A DNA stretch of 64,000 nucleotides from Chitinophaga sp. Cy-1792 (GCF_011752935.1 NZ_VWWO01000001.1:744001-808000); one strand, 5' to 3'; shown: positions 1-8,917, counted from the first letter of the stretch. Notes: a model not told the origin generated them from the sequence alone. A program made the numbers and translations.

Positions 1-44
1 AGTTTACCATTATTATCCCGGGAGCAATATCTTCCAAAAAATAA
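1..44 (+). CDS. C-terminal tail of a sensor histidine kinase (partial)
   Basis: Reading from base 3, the frame gives FTIIIPGAISSKK and stops at 42-44. A hydrophobic strand ending in a proline is how the ATPase domain of many histidine kinases ends. A response regulator starts 13 bases later on the same strand, so this is probably its partner kinase. Only about 13 residues are visible, so the call rests on the ending and the neighbour. Confidence 0.5.
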   Translation, partial: FTIIIPGAISSKK

Positions 45-57
45 CCTATTCTCGATT

Positions 58-741
58 ATGGCTAAAGTATTACTGATAGAAGACGAATGGCAGCTGGGGC
101 AGATTGTTAAAGACAGTCTGGAAATGCGCGGATTTACCATGTTGTATGCCGCAGACGGAAAAGAAGGATTACATCTTTTCCAGACGGAGCATCCGGATGT
201 GGTGGTGCTGGATATCATGATGCCGAATATGGACGGTTTTACGGTTACTGCTGAGATTCGTAAGCAGGACAAATACACGCCGATCATCTTCCTGACAGCA
301 AAATCACAGACAGCAGATGTTGTACGCGGGTTTGAACTGGGAGGAAATGATTACCTGAAAAAGCCGTTTTCCATGGACGAGCTGATCGTGCGAATCAAAG
401 CATTGCTCAAGCGCTTCGATGATCAGCCGGTACGTAACCTGGAAGAAGGAGCGGTGGCCATCGGTCAGTATATGTTTAACTATGCCAAACAAACCCTTAC
501 CCGTAATAGCTCTACCGAGTTTTTATCGCACCGGGAAGCGGAGATTCTACGCCGCCTGTACGATAACAAAAATGAAGTAATGGAGCGGAAAACAGTTTTG
601 CTGGACTTGTGGGGAGATGATAACTTTTTTAATGCCCGCAGCATGGATGTATTCATCACAAAGTTGCGCCGGTACCTGAAAGATGACACCAGAGTACAGA
701 TCGTCAACATCCGCGGTGTTGGGTATAAGCTGATTTTCTAG
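58..741 (+). CDS. OmpR-family response regulator
   Basis: DNA-binding response regulator of 227 residues, the usual size for the OmpR/PhoB class. The receiver domain (about 1-120) has the acidic pair E8/D9, the phospho-acceptor D52 in VLDIMMPNMDG, and the conserved K102 in KKPF. The C-terminal half (about 130-226) is a winged helix ending in the typical IRGVGYKLIF. It follows directly on what looks like the end of its sensor kinase. The gene ends 2 bases before a convergent LytS-type kinase, with which it probably has no functional link. The signal sensed cannot be told from the sequence. Confidence 0.92.
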   Translation: MAKVLLIEDEWQLGQIVKDSLEMRGFTMLYAADGKEGLHLFQTEHPDVVVLDIMMPNMDGFTVTAEIRKQDKYTPIIFLTAKSQTADVVRGFELGGNDYLKKPFSMDELIVRIKALLKRFDDQPVRNLEEGAVAIGQYMFNYAKQTLTRNSSTEFLSHREAEILRRLYDNKNEVMERKTVLLDLWGDDNFFNARSMDVFITKLRRYLKDDTRVQIVNIRGVGYKLIF

Positions 742-743
742 TT

Positions 744-1583
744 TTATGCAGCAGGAATGGCTGCTTCCATTTCGGGGTTTACTTCAAAAATTATTTTCAC
801 CCTTGTGCCTACGGGTGCCTTGTTTTCATTGAGCAGGTCTTCGATGTCTATGAAGCACCTGGAATTGAAGGTGGAGCGATAAAGTTCTATTCTTTCGAGG
901 CAAATTTCCATGCCTTTCGACTGGTGAGAAGCCCCTGATTTCAAGTCGATATTGCAGCGCAGGGAAGCCAGGTCGCGGCCGATGCCATTGTCTTCCACCT
1001 CACATAATATTGTATTTTCCTGCAACTGTTTCCAGCGGATACACAACTGCTTAGCACCTTCTTTGGCCATTAATCCATGCCAGATGGCATTTTCGAGAAA
1101 GGGCTGTATCAGCATTCCCGGCAGGCGGATGGCAGCAGGGCTGATATCGGGATCTATTTCCACTGAATAATTAAAAGCCTCGCTGGTTCTGAGTCTTTCC
1201 AACCTGAGATAATAATCCAGCATATCCATTTCTTCCCTGAGGGAGAGCAGATTGGTGCCGGCGTGAAGCAGTACCATGCGCAGCAGTCTGGCGAAGCCGG
1301 AAACATATTCCTTTGCGCGGTCGTTTTCGCCGGTAAGGATGGCGCTATGGATGCCATTGAGGCAATTAAAGACGAAGTGTGGATTTATCTGTGATTTGAG
1401 GGTAGTCAGTTTCATATTTGCCAGCTGCTTGCGAAGCAGGCTGGTTTCTGCTTCCAGGAAGGCGTTGCGGCGTTCGGCGGCAGTAAGCCGGGCCTTGGCG
1501 GCCTGCAGGGAATTTTGTGTCCGCAGGAGCAAAACCAGTAACACCAGCGCGATGAGCGCAGTAATCAGGAATAAAATAGACAT
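744..1583 (-). CDS. LytS/YehU-type sensor histidine kinase
   Basis: Sensor kinase of the His_kinase (PF06580) family, 279 residues. A single N-terminal membrane helix (about 2-21) is followed by a coiled coil (25-60) and the phospho-acceptor box INPHF with H69. The ATP-binding site is intact: PFLENAIWHG holds E164 and N165, and VEDNGIG (196-202) is the G box. Such kinases normally act with LytTR-type regulators, but none is adjacent: the neighbour is an OmpR-type regulator on the other strand. It is therefore an orphan within this window. The sensing region is too short to suggest a ligand. Confidence 0.88.
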   Translation of the reverse strand: MSILFLITALIALVLLVLLLRTQNSLQAAKARLTAAERRNAFLEAETSLLRKQLANMKLTTLKSQINPHFVFNCLNGIHSAILTGENDRAKEYVSGFARLLRMVLLHAGTNLLSLREEMDMLDYYLRLERLRTSEAFNYSVEIDPDISPAAIRLPGMLIQPFLENAIWHGLMAKEGAKQLCIRWKQLQENTILCEVEDNGIGRDLASLRCNIDLKSGASHQSKGMEICLERIELYRSTFNSRCFIDIEDLLNENKAPVGTRVKIIFEVNPEMEAAIPAA

Positions 1584-1633
1584 ATACAGATTTGCGGTTG
1601 AAAATATACAACTTTTGCCCTGTTTTTATCACT

Positions 1634-1664
1634 TTGCGGAAGATGTCCTAAACACTTATCTTTG
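1634..1664 (+). promoter_or_regulatory. Bacteroidota-type promoter of pheS
   Basis: A -33 TTG (1634-1636) is followed after 20 bases by TATCTTTG (1657-1664), which fits the TTG / TAnnTTTG promoter pattern known from Bacteroidota. The predicted start of transcription falls within a few bases of the pheS ATG at 1671, so the mRNA would have almost no leader. Confidence 0.6.
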
Positions 1665-1670
1665 TTGTTT

Positions 1671-2699
1671 ATGGAACAGTTAGTACAGCAAATAGCAGCC
1701 TACAAAGAGGAAATTCTGGCCTACGTGCCCGAAACAGCAGCGGATCTGGAACAATACCGCATCAAATTCCTGGGTACCAAAGGTATCGTGAAAGCCCTTT
1801 TTGGGGAAATGAAGCAGGTGCCTAACGACCGTAAGAAAGAATTCGGTCAGATCCTGAACGAATTTAAACAGCTGGCTGAATCACACTATGAGCAGTTTAG
1901 CAACCTGAAAGAAGCCGATGGCGGCCCTCAGGAAGATACAGACTTCACATTACCTGCAGCACCACACAGACTGGGTACACGTCACCCTATCAGCCTGGTG
2001 CGCAATAAAATCATACATATCTTCGAAAGATTAGGATTTACCATTGCGGAAGGTCCTGAAATCGAAGATGACTGGCATAACTTCACCGCGCTGAACCTGC
2101 CGGAAAATCACCCTGCCCGCGATATGCAGGATACTTTCTTCATCAATCAGAACCCGGACTGGCTGTTAAGGACACAAACATCCTCCTCCCAGGTACGTGT
2201 AATGGAAGAAGGCAAGCTGCCTATCCGTATCATCAGCCCGGGTCGTGTATACAGAAACGAAACTATTTCTGCACGTGCACATTGCTTCTTCCACCAGGTA
2301 GAAGGACTGTACATCGACGAAAACGTATCTTTCGCTGACCTCAAACAAACCCTTTACCATTTCGTGAAGGAAATGTTTGGTGAAAACACTGGTATCCGCT
2401 TCCGTCCATCCTACTTCCCATTCACAGAGCCTAGCGCAGAAATGGATATTTCCTGCTTCATCTGTGGAGGTACCGGCTGTTCTGTATGTAAACATACCGG
2501 ATGGGTAGAGATCCTGGGTTGCGGTATGGTTCATCCGAAAGTACTGGCCAACTGTGGTATCGATCCGGAGAAATATACCGGCTTTGCCTTCGGTATGGGT
2601 GTTGAACGTATTACCATGCTCAAATATCAGATCAAAGACCTTCGTCTGTTCTCTGAAAACGATACCCGTTTCCTGGAGCAGTTTGAGGGTACTGTATAA
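1671..2699 (+). CDS. pheS: Phenylalanine-tRNA ligase alpha subunit
   Basis: Cytoplasmic class II aminoacyl-tRNA synthetase subunit of 342 residues that charges tRNA-Phe with phenylalanine together with PheT, which is not in the window. The N-terminal coiled-coil region precedes the catalytic core with FFHQVEGLYID (motif 2 region), the CGG/CSVC segment followed by GWVEILGCGMVHP, and the motif 3 sequence FGMGVERITML near the C-terminus. An in-frame TTG at 1662 would add three residues, but the ATG at 1671 gives the family start MEQLVQQI. Length and motifs match the family well. Confidence 0.97.
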   Translation: MEQLVQQIAAYKEEILAYVPETAADLEQYRIKFLGTKGIVKALFGEMKQVPNDRKKEFGQILNEFKQLAESHYEQFSNLKEADGGPQEDTDFTLPAAPHRLGTRHPISLVRNKIIHIFERLGFTIAEGPEIEDDWHNFTALNLPENHPARDMQDTFFINQNPDWLLRTQTSSSQVRVMEEGKLPIRIISPGRVYRNETISARAHCFFHQVEGLYIDENVSFADLKQTLYHFVKEMFGENTGIRFRPSYFPFTEPSAEMDISCFICGGTGCSVCKHTGWVEILGCGMVHPKVLANCGIDPEKYTGFAFGMGVERITMLKYQIKDLRLFSENDTRFLEQFEGTV

Positions 2700-2711
2700 A
2701 GCAGTTCCAAT

Positions 2712-3563
2712 ATGACTAAAACCATCGCTGTATGTGGCGCCGGTACAATGGGTGCCGGCATAGCACAGGTTGCAGCCACAGGCGGATTTACTACTATCTT
2801 ATTTGACATCGCACCGGCGATGCTGGACAGGGCCAAAGCTCAGATTGAAAAGAGCCTGGCCCTGGCTGTTGAAAAGAACAGGATGACACCCGAAAAAAGG
2901 GATGAAATACTGCAACGTTTGACGTTTACCAGCACTATAGAAGACTGCGTAGCAGATGTAATCATTGAAGCCATCATTGAAAAGCCGGAAGCAAAAACGA
3001 CGCTTTTCAACCAGCTGGCGGTATTTAATGCACCTGATACCATCTTCGCTACCAACACTTCTTCCCTTTCTGTTTCCCGTATCGCTGCTGCCATTGAAGT
3101 GAACCCTGCCCGTGTAGTGGGTATGCATTTCTTTAATCCTGCACATGCGATGAAACTGGTAGAGGTAATTTCAGGTAAGCAAACCGCTCCTGAGGTTGCG
3201 GAATCTATCTATATTCTGGCCGAACAAATGGGTAAAACACCGGTACGCGTTAAAGACTCTCCGGGTTTTATCGTGAACAGGGTGGCCCGCCACTATTACC
3301 TGGAAGCTATGAAGATTGCCGAACAGGGCATTGCAGACTTCAGCGCGATCGATCAGCTGATGGAAGGTGCAGGCTTCAGAATGGGGCCTTTTGCCCTGAT
3401 GGACCTGATCGGGAATGATATTAACCTGGCTGTATCACAATCGTTATACGATGCCTTTAATCACGCACCCAGGTTCAAACCGAATCATCTGCAGGAACAG
3501 CGGGTGAAAGACGGAAAACTGGGTCGTAAAACCGGGTTGGGTTTCTACCGGTACGAAAAATAA
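2712..3563 (+). CDS. 3-hydroxybutyryl-CoA dehydrogenase
   Basis: NAD-dependent 3-hydroxyacyl-CoA dehydrogenase of 283 residues, the size of the stand-alone short-chain enzymes (Hbd/PaaH type). The N-terminal Rossmann fold begins CGAGTMGAGIAQVA. FATNTSSLSVS and GMHFFNPAHAMKLVEV carry the catalytic Ser and His of the family. The C-terminal dimerisation domain follows DSPGFIVNRV and ends with GRKTGLGFYRY. It oxidises 3-hydroxyacyl-CoA to 3-ketoacyl-CoA in fatty-acid breakdown or butyrate-type metabolism. It starts 12 bases after pheS and is probably co-transcribed, with no evident shared role. Confidence 0.93.
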   Translation: MTKTIAVCGAGTMGAGIAQVAATGGFTTILFDIAPAMLDRAKAQIEKSLALAVEKNRMTPEKRDEILQRLTFTSTIEDCVADVIIEAIIEKPEAKTTLFNQLAVFNAPDTIFATNTSSLSVSRIAAAIEVNPARVVGMHFFNPAHAMKLVEVISGKQTAPEVAESIYILAEQMGKTPVRVKDSPGFIVNRVARHYYLEAMKIAEQGIADFSAIDQLMEGAGFRMGPFALMDLIGNDINLAVSQSLYDAFNHAPRFKPNHLQEQRVKDGKLGRKTGLGFYRYEK

Positions 3564-3618
3564 TCTCCTATATCGTAGCAGGCCGTAACGCACAGTGCTC
3601 AAATACAAAAGAACTAAC

Positions 3619-3626
3619 TACTTTTG
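3619..3626 (+). promoter_or_regulatory. -7 element TACTTTTG upstream of the epimerase gene
   Basis: TACTTTTG fits the Bacteroidota -7 consensus TAnnTTTG and lies 30 bases before the ATG at 3657. It shows that the epimerase has its own promoter rather than depending on the pheS unit. Confidence 0.5.
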
Positions 3627-3656
3627 GGCCTGCTAAAGTAAAACAGCATTCTTCTC

Positions 3657-4643
3657 ATGATTTTAGTAACCGGTGGTACTGGACTTTTAGGTGGTCATCT
3701 GATTCGTTCACTTGTGGAAGCAGGAAAACCTGTGCGGGCTTTGTACCGTTCAGCGCCCGCTGCGCGGTTACGGGATATTCAGCATAAGATAGAATGGGTA
3801 AAGGCCGACATCCTGGATGTATGTGCCCTGGAAGATGTCATGGAAGGCATCGAACAGGTGTATCACTGCGCGGGTGTTGTTTCCTTTGTGCCAGGTAATA
3901 ACGATTTGCGTAAGGTAAATGTGGAAGGCACTGCCAACGTGGTGAACCTCGCATTGGATGCAGGTGTGAAAAAGTTGGTGCATGTGAGTTCTGTGGCAGC
4001 GCTGGGAAGAGCCAAAGTAGGGGAAACAGTTATCAACGAATCATCTGAATGGCAGTCCAGCAAGAATAATTCAAAATACAGTGTTAGTAAATTCGACGGG
4101 GAAATGGAGGTTTGGAGAGGTATCGCGGAAGGTTTGCCGGCGGTTATCGTAAATCCTTCTATTATCCTCGGTACAGGCCAATGGGATGAAGGTTCCAGTG
4201 CGCTTTTCAAGAATGTTTATAAAGAATTCCCATATTATACCAGTGGTGTGAATGGTTTTGTAGATGTCAGGGATGTGGTAAAGGCCATGATGATGTTAAT
4301 GGACAGTCCGATAACAGAGGAGCGATTTGTCCTGAATGCTGAAAACTGGTCTTACAAGCAACTCTTTACCACCATGGCGGAAGCTATGGGGCGTAAACCG
4401 CCGGTAAAGGAAGCTACACCGTTCATGACGGGTATGGTATGGCGAGTAGAAAAGATAAAGCACCTGTTTGGAGGTAAGTCGCCGCTTATTACCAAAGAGA
4501 CGGCGCATACGGCACAGCTGAAAGTGTATTATGCCAATGATAAGATCCTGGAGTCGCTGCCAGGTTTTTCCTTCCGGCCACTGGCCACCACTATTGCTGA
4601 AACCAGCAAGGCGTATGTGGAATATCTCTCAACGAAGCAATAA
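3657..4643 (+). CDS. NAD(P)-dependent epimerase / dihydroflavonol-4-reductase-like protein
   Basis: Extended short-chain dehydrogenase of 328 residues. The N-terminal nucleotide-binding motif is TGGTGLLGGHLI (5-16). The catalytic YxxxK is present as YSVSK, preceded by the VHVSSVAALG strand with the catalytic Ser. The family includes dihydroflavonol reductases, 3-beta-hydroxysteroid dehydrogenases and nucleotide-sugar epimerases. The sequence alone does not tell the substrate. The gene ends 15 bases inside the tail of the convergent gene at 4629-5306. Confidence 0.88.
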   Translation: MILVTGGTGLLGGHLIRSLVEAGKPVRALYRSAPAARLRDIQHKIEWVKADILDVCALEDVMEGIEQVYHCAGVVSFVPGNNDLRKVNVEGTANVVNLALDAGVKKLVHVSSVAALGRAKVGETVINESSEWQSSKNNSKYSVSKFDGEMEVWRGIAEGLPAVIVNPSIILGTGQWDEGSSALFKNVYKEFPYYTSGVNGFVDVRDVVKAMMMLMDSPITEERFVLNAENWSYKQLFTTMAEAMGRKPPVKEATPFMTGMVWRVEKIKHLFGGKSPLITKETAHTAQLKVYYANDKILESLPGFSFRPLATTIAETSKAYVEYLSTKQ

Positions 4644-5306
4644 GGCGGCCATAGCAGCAGCTATGACGTTGGATGTTCTTTCGTCCACGTCGGGCTTCAT
4701 CCAGATACGCGGGTGTTTGCCAGGTACAATGGCTGCAATGGTCTTTTTCCCATCTCTGAATACATAACAGATATTTTCGTAGGAATTGGCGATGCCGAAA
4801 CGGTTATTCGCGGATATGCGGAGGCTCTCTCCTTCTGTCCGGAGGATGCCACATGGCTTGTCGTCGTTCAGGTCGAGGTAGGTAGGAGATTTCAATATCA
4901 ATTCCCAGCGTTTTAAGGGGTCATTTTTGGAGTCATTCAGCAGGGCATAGAAGAATGTAGCCTTGTCGGATGCCTTGTCCAGAAAGTCGGGTAAATCCCT
5001 ATTCAGGAAGGCGATATGGGTAACTTCCATGGTCTGGACAGGTATTCTGGCTCCTTTTCCGGTAAGGGTAAAACTGAAGGGTTTAGCGGGGCTGGTGATG
5101 GCGCCGCCGGTGATACTTTCGTCGACCCCATTTTTGCGGGAGGAGGTGGAATAGTCGCCGAAGGTGATGGTTTTTGCAGTAAACCAGCCGTCGTCGATGT
5201 TGGTATGCCACTGGTTAACAGAATCGTACAGGTTGTCTTTAGGAAAACGCTGTGCAATTGCAAATTGGGTTGTTAACAGCAGCAGTGCTGCGAGGAAGTA
5301 TCTCAT
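4629..5306 (-). CDS. Secreted protein of unknown function
   Basis: I do not recognise this family. The protein (225 residues) begins with a clear signal peptide, MRYFLAALLLLTTQFAIAQ, so it is exported. The rest is mixed alpha/beta with no metal or catalytic motif that I can name. An upstream in-frame ATG (5343-5345) would put 13 odd residues before the signal peptide, so the ATG at 5306 is chosen. It lies 87 bases downstream of the LpxD-like gene on the same strand, with a hairpin in the gap, so it may be read at reduced level from that promoter. Confidence 0.75.
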   Translation of the reverse strand: MRYFLAALLLLTTQFAIAQRFPKDNLYDSVNQWHTNIDDGWFTAKTITFGDYSTSSRKNGVDESITGGAITSPAKPFSFTLTGKGARIPVQTMEVTHIAFLNRDLPDFLDKASDKATFFYALLNDSKNDPLKRWELILKSPTYLDLNDDKPCGILRTEGESLRISANNRFGIANSYENICYVFRDGKKTIAAIVPGKHPRIWMKPDVDERTSNVIAAAMAALLLR

Positions 5307-5331
5307 AAAAATATAGCAGCGGTTAAACAAG

Positions 5332-5367
5332 AGAGGAGCAGACATCTGAATAGATGATTGCTCCTCT
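5332..5367 (-). terminator. Hairpin between lpxD-like gene and the secreted-protein gene
   Basis: A 9-bp stem (AGAGGAGCA with TGCTCCTCT) holds an inner stem of about 5 bp. It has no T-run on the minus strand, so it is either a partial terminator or a processing or stability structure between the two co-oriented genes. Confidence 0.4.
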
Positions 5368-5393
5368 GCGAAAATAATGTATTGTTAATGATC

Positions 5394-6341
5394 TTAGGAA
5401 AGATGTTTAATCTTTTCCCACATCTCAGGAATACGTTTGATCCATGCCAGTTCTTTTTTCTTGGTGCGGGCTTCTTCTGCAGGGTAGCCGAAGTATACCT
5501 TACCGCCTTCGAGTGAACTGGGGACGCCGCTCTGTGCAAGCACTACTGCGTTTTTACCGATCACCAGGTCTTTGGATACACCTACCTGACCCCAGAGGAT
5601 AACGTTGTCTTCGATAAGGGCTTTACCACCGATACCTACCTGCGCTGCGAAGAGGCAGTTTTTACCAACAACGGTACCATGACCGATGTGGATCATATTA
5701 TCGAATTTGGTGCCTTTACCGATGATGGTATCTCCACTTACGCCTTTGTCGATGGTGCAGCCTGCGCCGATTTCAACATCATCTTCGATGATGACGCGGC
5801 CACAACTTTCCAGTTTGTCGTACATCACTTCTCTGTCAGCTCTTTTCTTGAAGTAAAAAGCGTCAGCACCGATAATGGTACCTGCCTGGATGATCACGTT
5901 GTCTCCAATAACGCTATGATCGTAGATGGTAACGTTAGGGTGAATAAGGCAGTTACGACCAATGCGCACATGATTGCCAATGAATACGTTAGGTTGGATG
6001 ATGGTACCTTCACCAATCAGTGCGGTATCACTGATTGCCTTTGTTGCCGGTTCAAATGGGCGGAAGTTTTTTACCAGTTTTACGTAAGCGCTGAATGGAT
6101 CGTCGGTAACCAATAAGGCTTTACCATCCGGGCAATCAACTTTCTTGTTGATGATGATAATGGTTGCTGCAGAATTCAGGCTGGCGGAGTAGTATTTTTC
6201 AAAGTCTACGAAGGAGATATCTCCTGGTGTTACTTTATGTATTTCGTTAATGCCGGTGGCCATCAACTGGCTGTTGCCAACCAGCTCTGCGCCTATCATT
6301 GATGCGATTTCCGTTACGGCAACTGGTGCTTCGAACTTCAT
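5394..6341 (-). CDS. LpxD-like UDP-3-O-acylglucosamine N-acyltransferase
   Basis: Left-handed beta-helix acyltransferase of 315 residues. An N-terminal uridine-binding-like domain (about 1-95) is followed by many hexapeptide repeats (about 100-275, for example IGEGTIIQPNVFIGNHVRIG). HIGHGTVVG holds the His expected to be the catalytic base in the LpxA/LpxD group. LpxD adds the second N-linked hydroxyacyl chain in lipid A synthesis in the cytoplasm. The protein is somewhat shorter than typical LpxD and is not next to lpxA, lpxB or lpxC, so it may be a paralogue acting on another sugar nucleotide. Confidence 0.8.
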   Translation of the reverse strand: MKFEAPVAVTEIASMIGAELVGNSQLMATGINEIHKVTPGDISFVDFEKYYSASLNSAATIIIINKKVDCPDGKALLVTDDPFSAYVKLVKNFRPFEPATKAISDTALIGEGTIIQPNVFIGNHVRIGRNCLIHPNVTIYDHSVIGDNVIIQAGTIIGADAFYFKKRADREVMYDKLESCGRVIIEDDVEIGAGCTIDKGVSGDTIIGKGTKFDNMIHIGHGTVVGKNCLFAAQVGIGGKALIEDNVILWGQVGVSKDLVIGKNAVVLAQSGVPSSLEGGKVYFGYPAEEARTKKKELAWIKRIPEMWEKIKHLS

Positions 6342-6376
6342 ATGAACTGTATTAGAGAGTAATGTTTAAAGTGGAA

Positions 6377-6384
6377 CAAAGGTA
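6377..6384 (-). promoter_or_regulatory. -7 element TACCTTTG of the LpxD-like gene
   Basis: On the minus strand TACCTTTG fits TAnnTTTG and lies 35 bases before the ATG at 6341. A well-placed -33 TTG is not obvious. Confidence 0.5.
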
Positions 6385-6583
6385 GTAAATCAACAAGTGC
6401 GATGATGATTTTCTGAAAGGAAGTTCATATACGTTTAGAAAGATTCATTCTGTTGTTATCCACAATTATTTTAGTGGTGTGAATAAAATTTTTTGTAAAA
6501 TTTTTCTTTTGTCATGAAATTCTTTTTAATATTGTGTAGGGAATTTTGTTTCCCTGTACTTACTAACCCATTCACATAATAGA

Positions 6584-6617
6584 AAAGTCTGATTGTTTAC
6601 ACGGTCAGACTTTTTTT
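6584..6617 (+). terminator. Intrinsic terminator with no gene in front of it
   Basis: A 9-bp stem, AAAGTCTGA with TCAGACTTT, has a 12-base loop and is followed by a T-run on the plus strand. No plus-strand protein gene ends here. On the minus strand the T-run is weaker, though it could still act as a backstop for hemN transcripts. Confidence 0.6.
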
Positions 6618-6782
6618 ATTGCCTTCGAAATACGCGTCAATAGAGCGTTTCAGCCGATGCATTTTTTTCTCTCTTCATGTTTCACCTTTTGCTTCACTGA
6701 AAATTTACCAGTTGATCATCTACGGGAGCCAACTCCTCTCCTCCTCCATTTTTTCAAAAATCGGGAATATCGGACACCAGTT

Positions 6783-6811
6783 AGCCCGATTTTAACAAAA
6801 AAAATCGGGCT
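6783..6811 (-). terminator. Hairpin after hemN
   Basis: An 11-bp perfect stem, AGCCCGATTTT with AAAATCGGGCT, has a 7-base loop and lies 26 bases past the hemN stop. It is the probable 3' end of the cco-hemN transcript. A further copy of the AATCGGG arm just beyond it, at about 6761-6770, could form an alternative pairing. Confidence 0.5.
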
Positions 6812-6836
6812 TATCCGGTAGCAATTATTGTCAGGA

Positions 6837-8195
6837 TTAAATTGCCTGGCTAAAAAGTTGGGAAGAAGGAAGTTTTCGCCACAATCTTGCATCAAAAGCC
6901 ATGCAGATATTCCTGATAAATGTTCTTCCTGTAGCGGTTACTTTTACCCGGTCAGGCATCACATTTACAAGGCCATCGCGCTCCAGTTCCTGCAGCCTGT
7001 CGATCCCCGCAATCACAGCGTCACACTGCGTATCGGCCTTGTGCCAGCGGGTTTCAAAATGGCACATCAGGTCGTGGATATGTCCTCTGATAAGCAGGTC
7101 TTCTTCGTTGAGAATATGTCCGCGTACGATCGGAAATTCTCCCCTGTTTACTTTTTCCTGGTAGGTGGCGGTATGTTTCTCGTTTTGAACGTAGGCATAC
7201 CAGTTATCACCAATGGAAGAGGCGCCTAAACCAACTAATAATGAAGTATGCAAAACAGTATAACCCATGAAGTTACGATGCAGTGTGCCATCATGAAATG
7301 CAGCGTGCAATTCATCTCCAGGTAATGCAAAATGGTCCATCCCTATTTCGGTATAGCCGGCTGCTTCGAAGTGCTGCTTGCCGGTTTCGTAAAGTTTGCG
7401 TTTCTCTTCATCTTTAGGCAGGTCTGATTCATCATACTTACGCTGGCCATTTCCTTTCATCCACGGAACATGTGCATAACTGTAAAAAGAGATCCTGTCC
7501 GGGCGAAGCTCCATTACTTTTTGTATGGTATCCTTTATGCTTTGATGTGTTTGTAACGGGAGGCCGTATATCAGGTCAAAGTTGACGGAATCGAAGCCGG
7601 TTTCTCTTGCCTGCTGCATCACAGTTGCCACTGTTTCAAATGGTTGTATACGATTGATAATCTCCTGGACCTTAGGATCGAAGTCCTGAATACCTAAACT
7701 TATCCTTCTGAACCCGAGCTGATATAATACCTCCAGGTGTGCCTTTGTGGTATTTCCCGGATGACCTTCAAAGCTGAGTGCCGCATCAGGAAGTAAGGTG
7801 GCGGTAGCCAGTAATCCACTCAGCAATGTACGGAGGTTATCTGCGCTGAAAAAGGTAGGAGTACCTCCGCCGAGATGTATCTCCCGGATACGGGGCTTTT
7901 CTCCGAAAACGGTGGTATACAGCTGCCACTCTTTGAGCAGCGTGGCGATATATGGTTCTTCCACACTGTGATTGACGGTGATATGCTTATTGCAGCCGCA
8001 ATAGGTGCAGAGCTTTTCGCAGAATGGGAGGTGAAGGTACAGGCTGATGCCTTCCGTATTGTTTGATTCCAGGAAAGATTTTCTCAGCAGACTTTTCCAT
8101 CTCTCCAGATCAAAAGAAGATTCATCCCAATAAGGTACGGTGGGATAACTGGTATATCGTGGCGCTGCCACATTGTATTTCTGTAGTAGGCTCAT
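6837..8195 (-). CDS. hemN: Oxygen-independent coproporphyrinogen III oxidase
   Basis: Radical-SAM enzyme of 452 residues that decarboxylates coproporphyrinogen III to protoporphyrinogen IX without oxygen, a step in haem synthesis. The cluster motif is C59-x3-C63-x2-C66 followed by C68, in the CEKLCTYCGC segment that is typical of true HemN. GGGTPTF follows as expected, and the HemN C-terminal domain is present. It is the last gene of the minus-strand cytochrome oxidase cluster, 5 bases after the SafE-like gene. That fits haem supply for the cbb3 oxidase at low oxygen. Confidence 0.94.
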   Translation of the reverse strand: MSLLQKYNVAAPRYTSYPTVPYWDESSFDLERWKSLLRKSFLESNNTEGISLYLHLPFCEKLCTYCGCNKHITVNHSVEEPYIATLLKEWQLYTTVFGEKPRIREIHLGGGTPTFFSADNLRTLLSGLLATATLLPDAALSFEGHPGNTTKAHLEVLYQLGFRRISLGIQDFDPKVQEIINRIQPFETVATVMQQARETGFDSVNFDLIYGLPLQTHQSIKDTIQKVMELRPDRISFYSYAHVPWMKGNGQRKYDESDLPKDEEKRKLYETGKQHFEAAGYTEIGMDHFALPGDELHAAFHDGTLHRNFMGYTVLHTSLLVGLGASSIGDNWYAYVQNEKHTATYQEKVNRGEFPIVRGHILNEEDLLIRGHIHDLMCHFETRWHKADTQCDAVIAGIDRLQELERDGLVNVMPDRVKVTATGRTFIRNICMAFDARLWRKLPSSQLFSQAI

Positions 8196-8200
8196 GTGAT

Positions 8201-8911
8201 TTACGGTTTAAAGCAGTGCTCCATTATTTTTTCGGGATGCTGGCTGATTACAGGGCTAACATAAGGTATGCCCAGGTTCATGCCACGCATGATGAGTAAA
8301 ATGGCCATTACAGCGATCATTACCGGCACCAGACTGCGCATCTTATTGCGGATACCGGCGCTGAGGAGATGACCGAACCATGCGGCTCCTGCCATGGCAG
8401 GAAGGGTACCGGCGCCGAATGCTGCCATGAATAGCATTCCTTTCTCTACTGTGCCCGTAGCTGCAGCGCCGGTAATGCCCATGTATACTAACCCGCAGGG
8501 TAACAAACCATTCAAAACTCCAATCGTGTATAACGTACTGAATCGTTGTTGTACCAATAATTTACCCAAAGCGGCTTTTACCTGCGTAGTCATTATGCCG
8601 GGTGTGGTGAGCCGGAATTTCCTGGTACTCAGCACATAGTTTACCAGCACGGAAAACAGTAAAATAAGACCGGCGGTAACAGACAGCCATTGCTGGAATC
8701 CACCCAGAAACAGCTGCTGTCCCAGCCATCCAAACAACAATCCGAATACGCTGTATACACTGATCCTGCCGGCATTGTACAGGAAGATGCCTGCCAGTTT
8801 CTTCGCACCTTGCAGGTGCTGCACAGGCAAGGCGAGGGCTATAGGCCCGCACATTCCTACGCAGTGAAAACTGCCGGCAAATCCAAGTAAAAAGGCGGTC
8901 AGTGTAAACAT
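8201..8911 (-). CDS. TauE/SafE-family membrane protein of the cco cluster
   Basis: Polytopic membrane protein of 236 residues with about six hydrophobic segments. It opens with GFAGSFHCVGMCGPIALALP, where the HCxGMCG motif marks the UreH-like branch of the sulfite exporter TauE/SafE family. Members of this branch are regularly found beside cbb3 oxidase genes and are suspected to help metal or cofactor handling. The Cys/His motif in the first helix fits copper handling, but this is inference. It sits between fixH and hemN with gaps of only a few bases. Confidence 0.82.
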   Translation of the reverse strand: MFTLTAFLLGFAGSFHCVGMCGPIALALPVQHLQGAKKLAGIFLYNAGRISVYSVFGLLFGWLGQQLFLGGFQQWLSVTAGLILLFSVLVNYVLSTRKFRLTTPGIMTTQVKAALGKLLVQQRFSTLYTIGVLNGLLPCGLVYMGITGAAATGTVEKGMLFMAAFGAGTLPAMAGAAWFGHLLSAGIRNKMRSLVPVMIAVMAILLIMRGMNLGIPYVSPVISQHPEKIMEHCFKP

Positions 8912-8917
8912 GATAGC

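Larger units (their letters stand above)
6385..6836. other. Gap between hemN and the LpxD-like gene
   Basis: About 450 bases without a supported protein gene. It is AT-rich, holds one perfect TTATCCACA (6456-6464), and has two hairpins listed separately. No conserved open frame is visible on either strand. Confidence 0.6.

Noticed and set aside
6456..6464. Perfect DnaA box TTATCCACA in the gap before the LpxD-like gene
   Set aside because: Only one box was found, with no cluster and no dnaA or other origin-linked gene nearby, so it does not support a replication origin.
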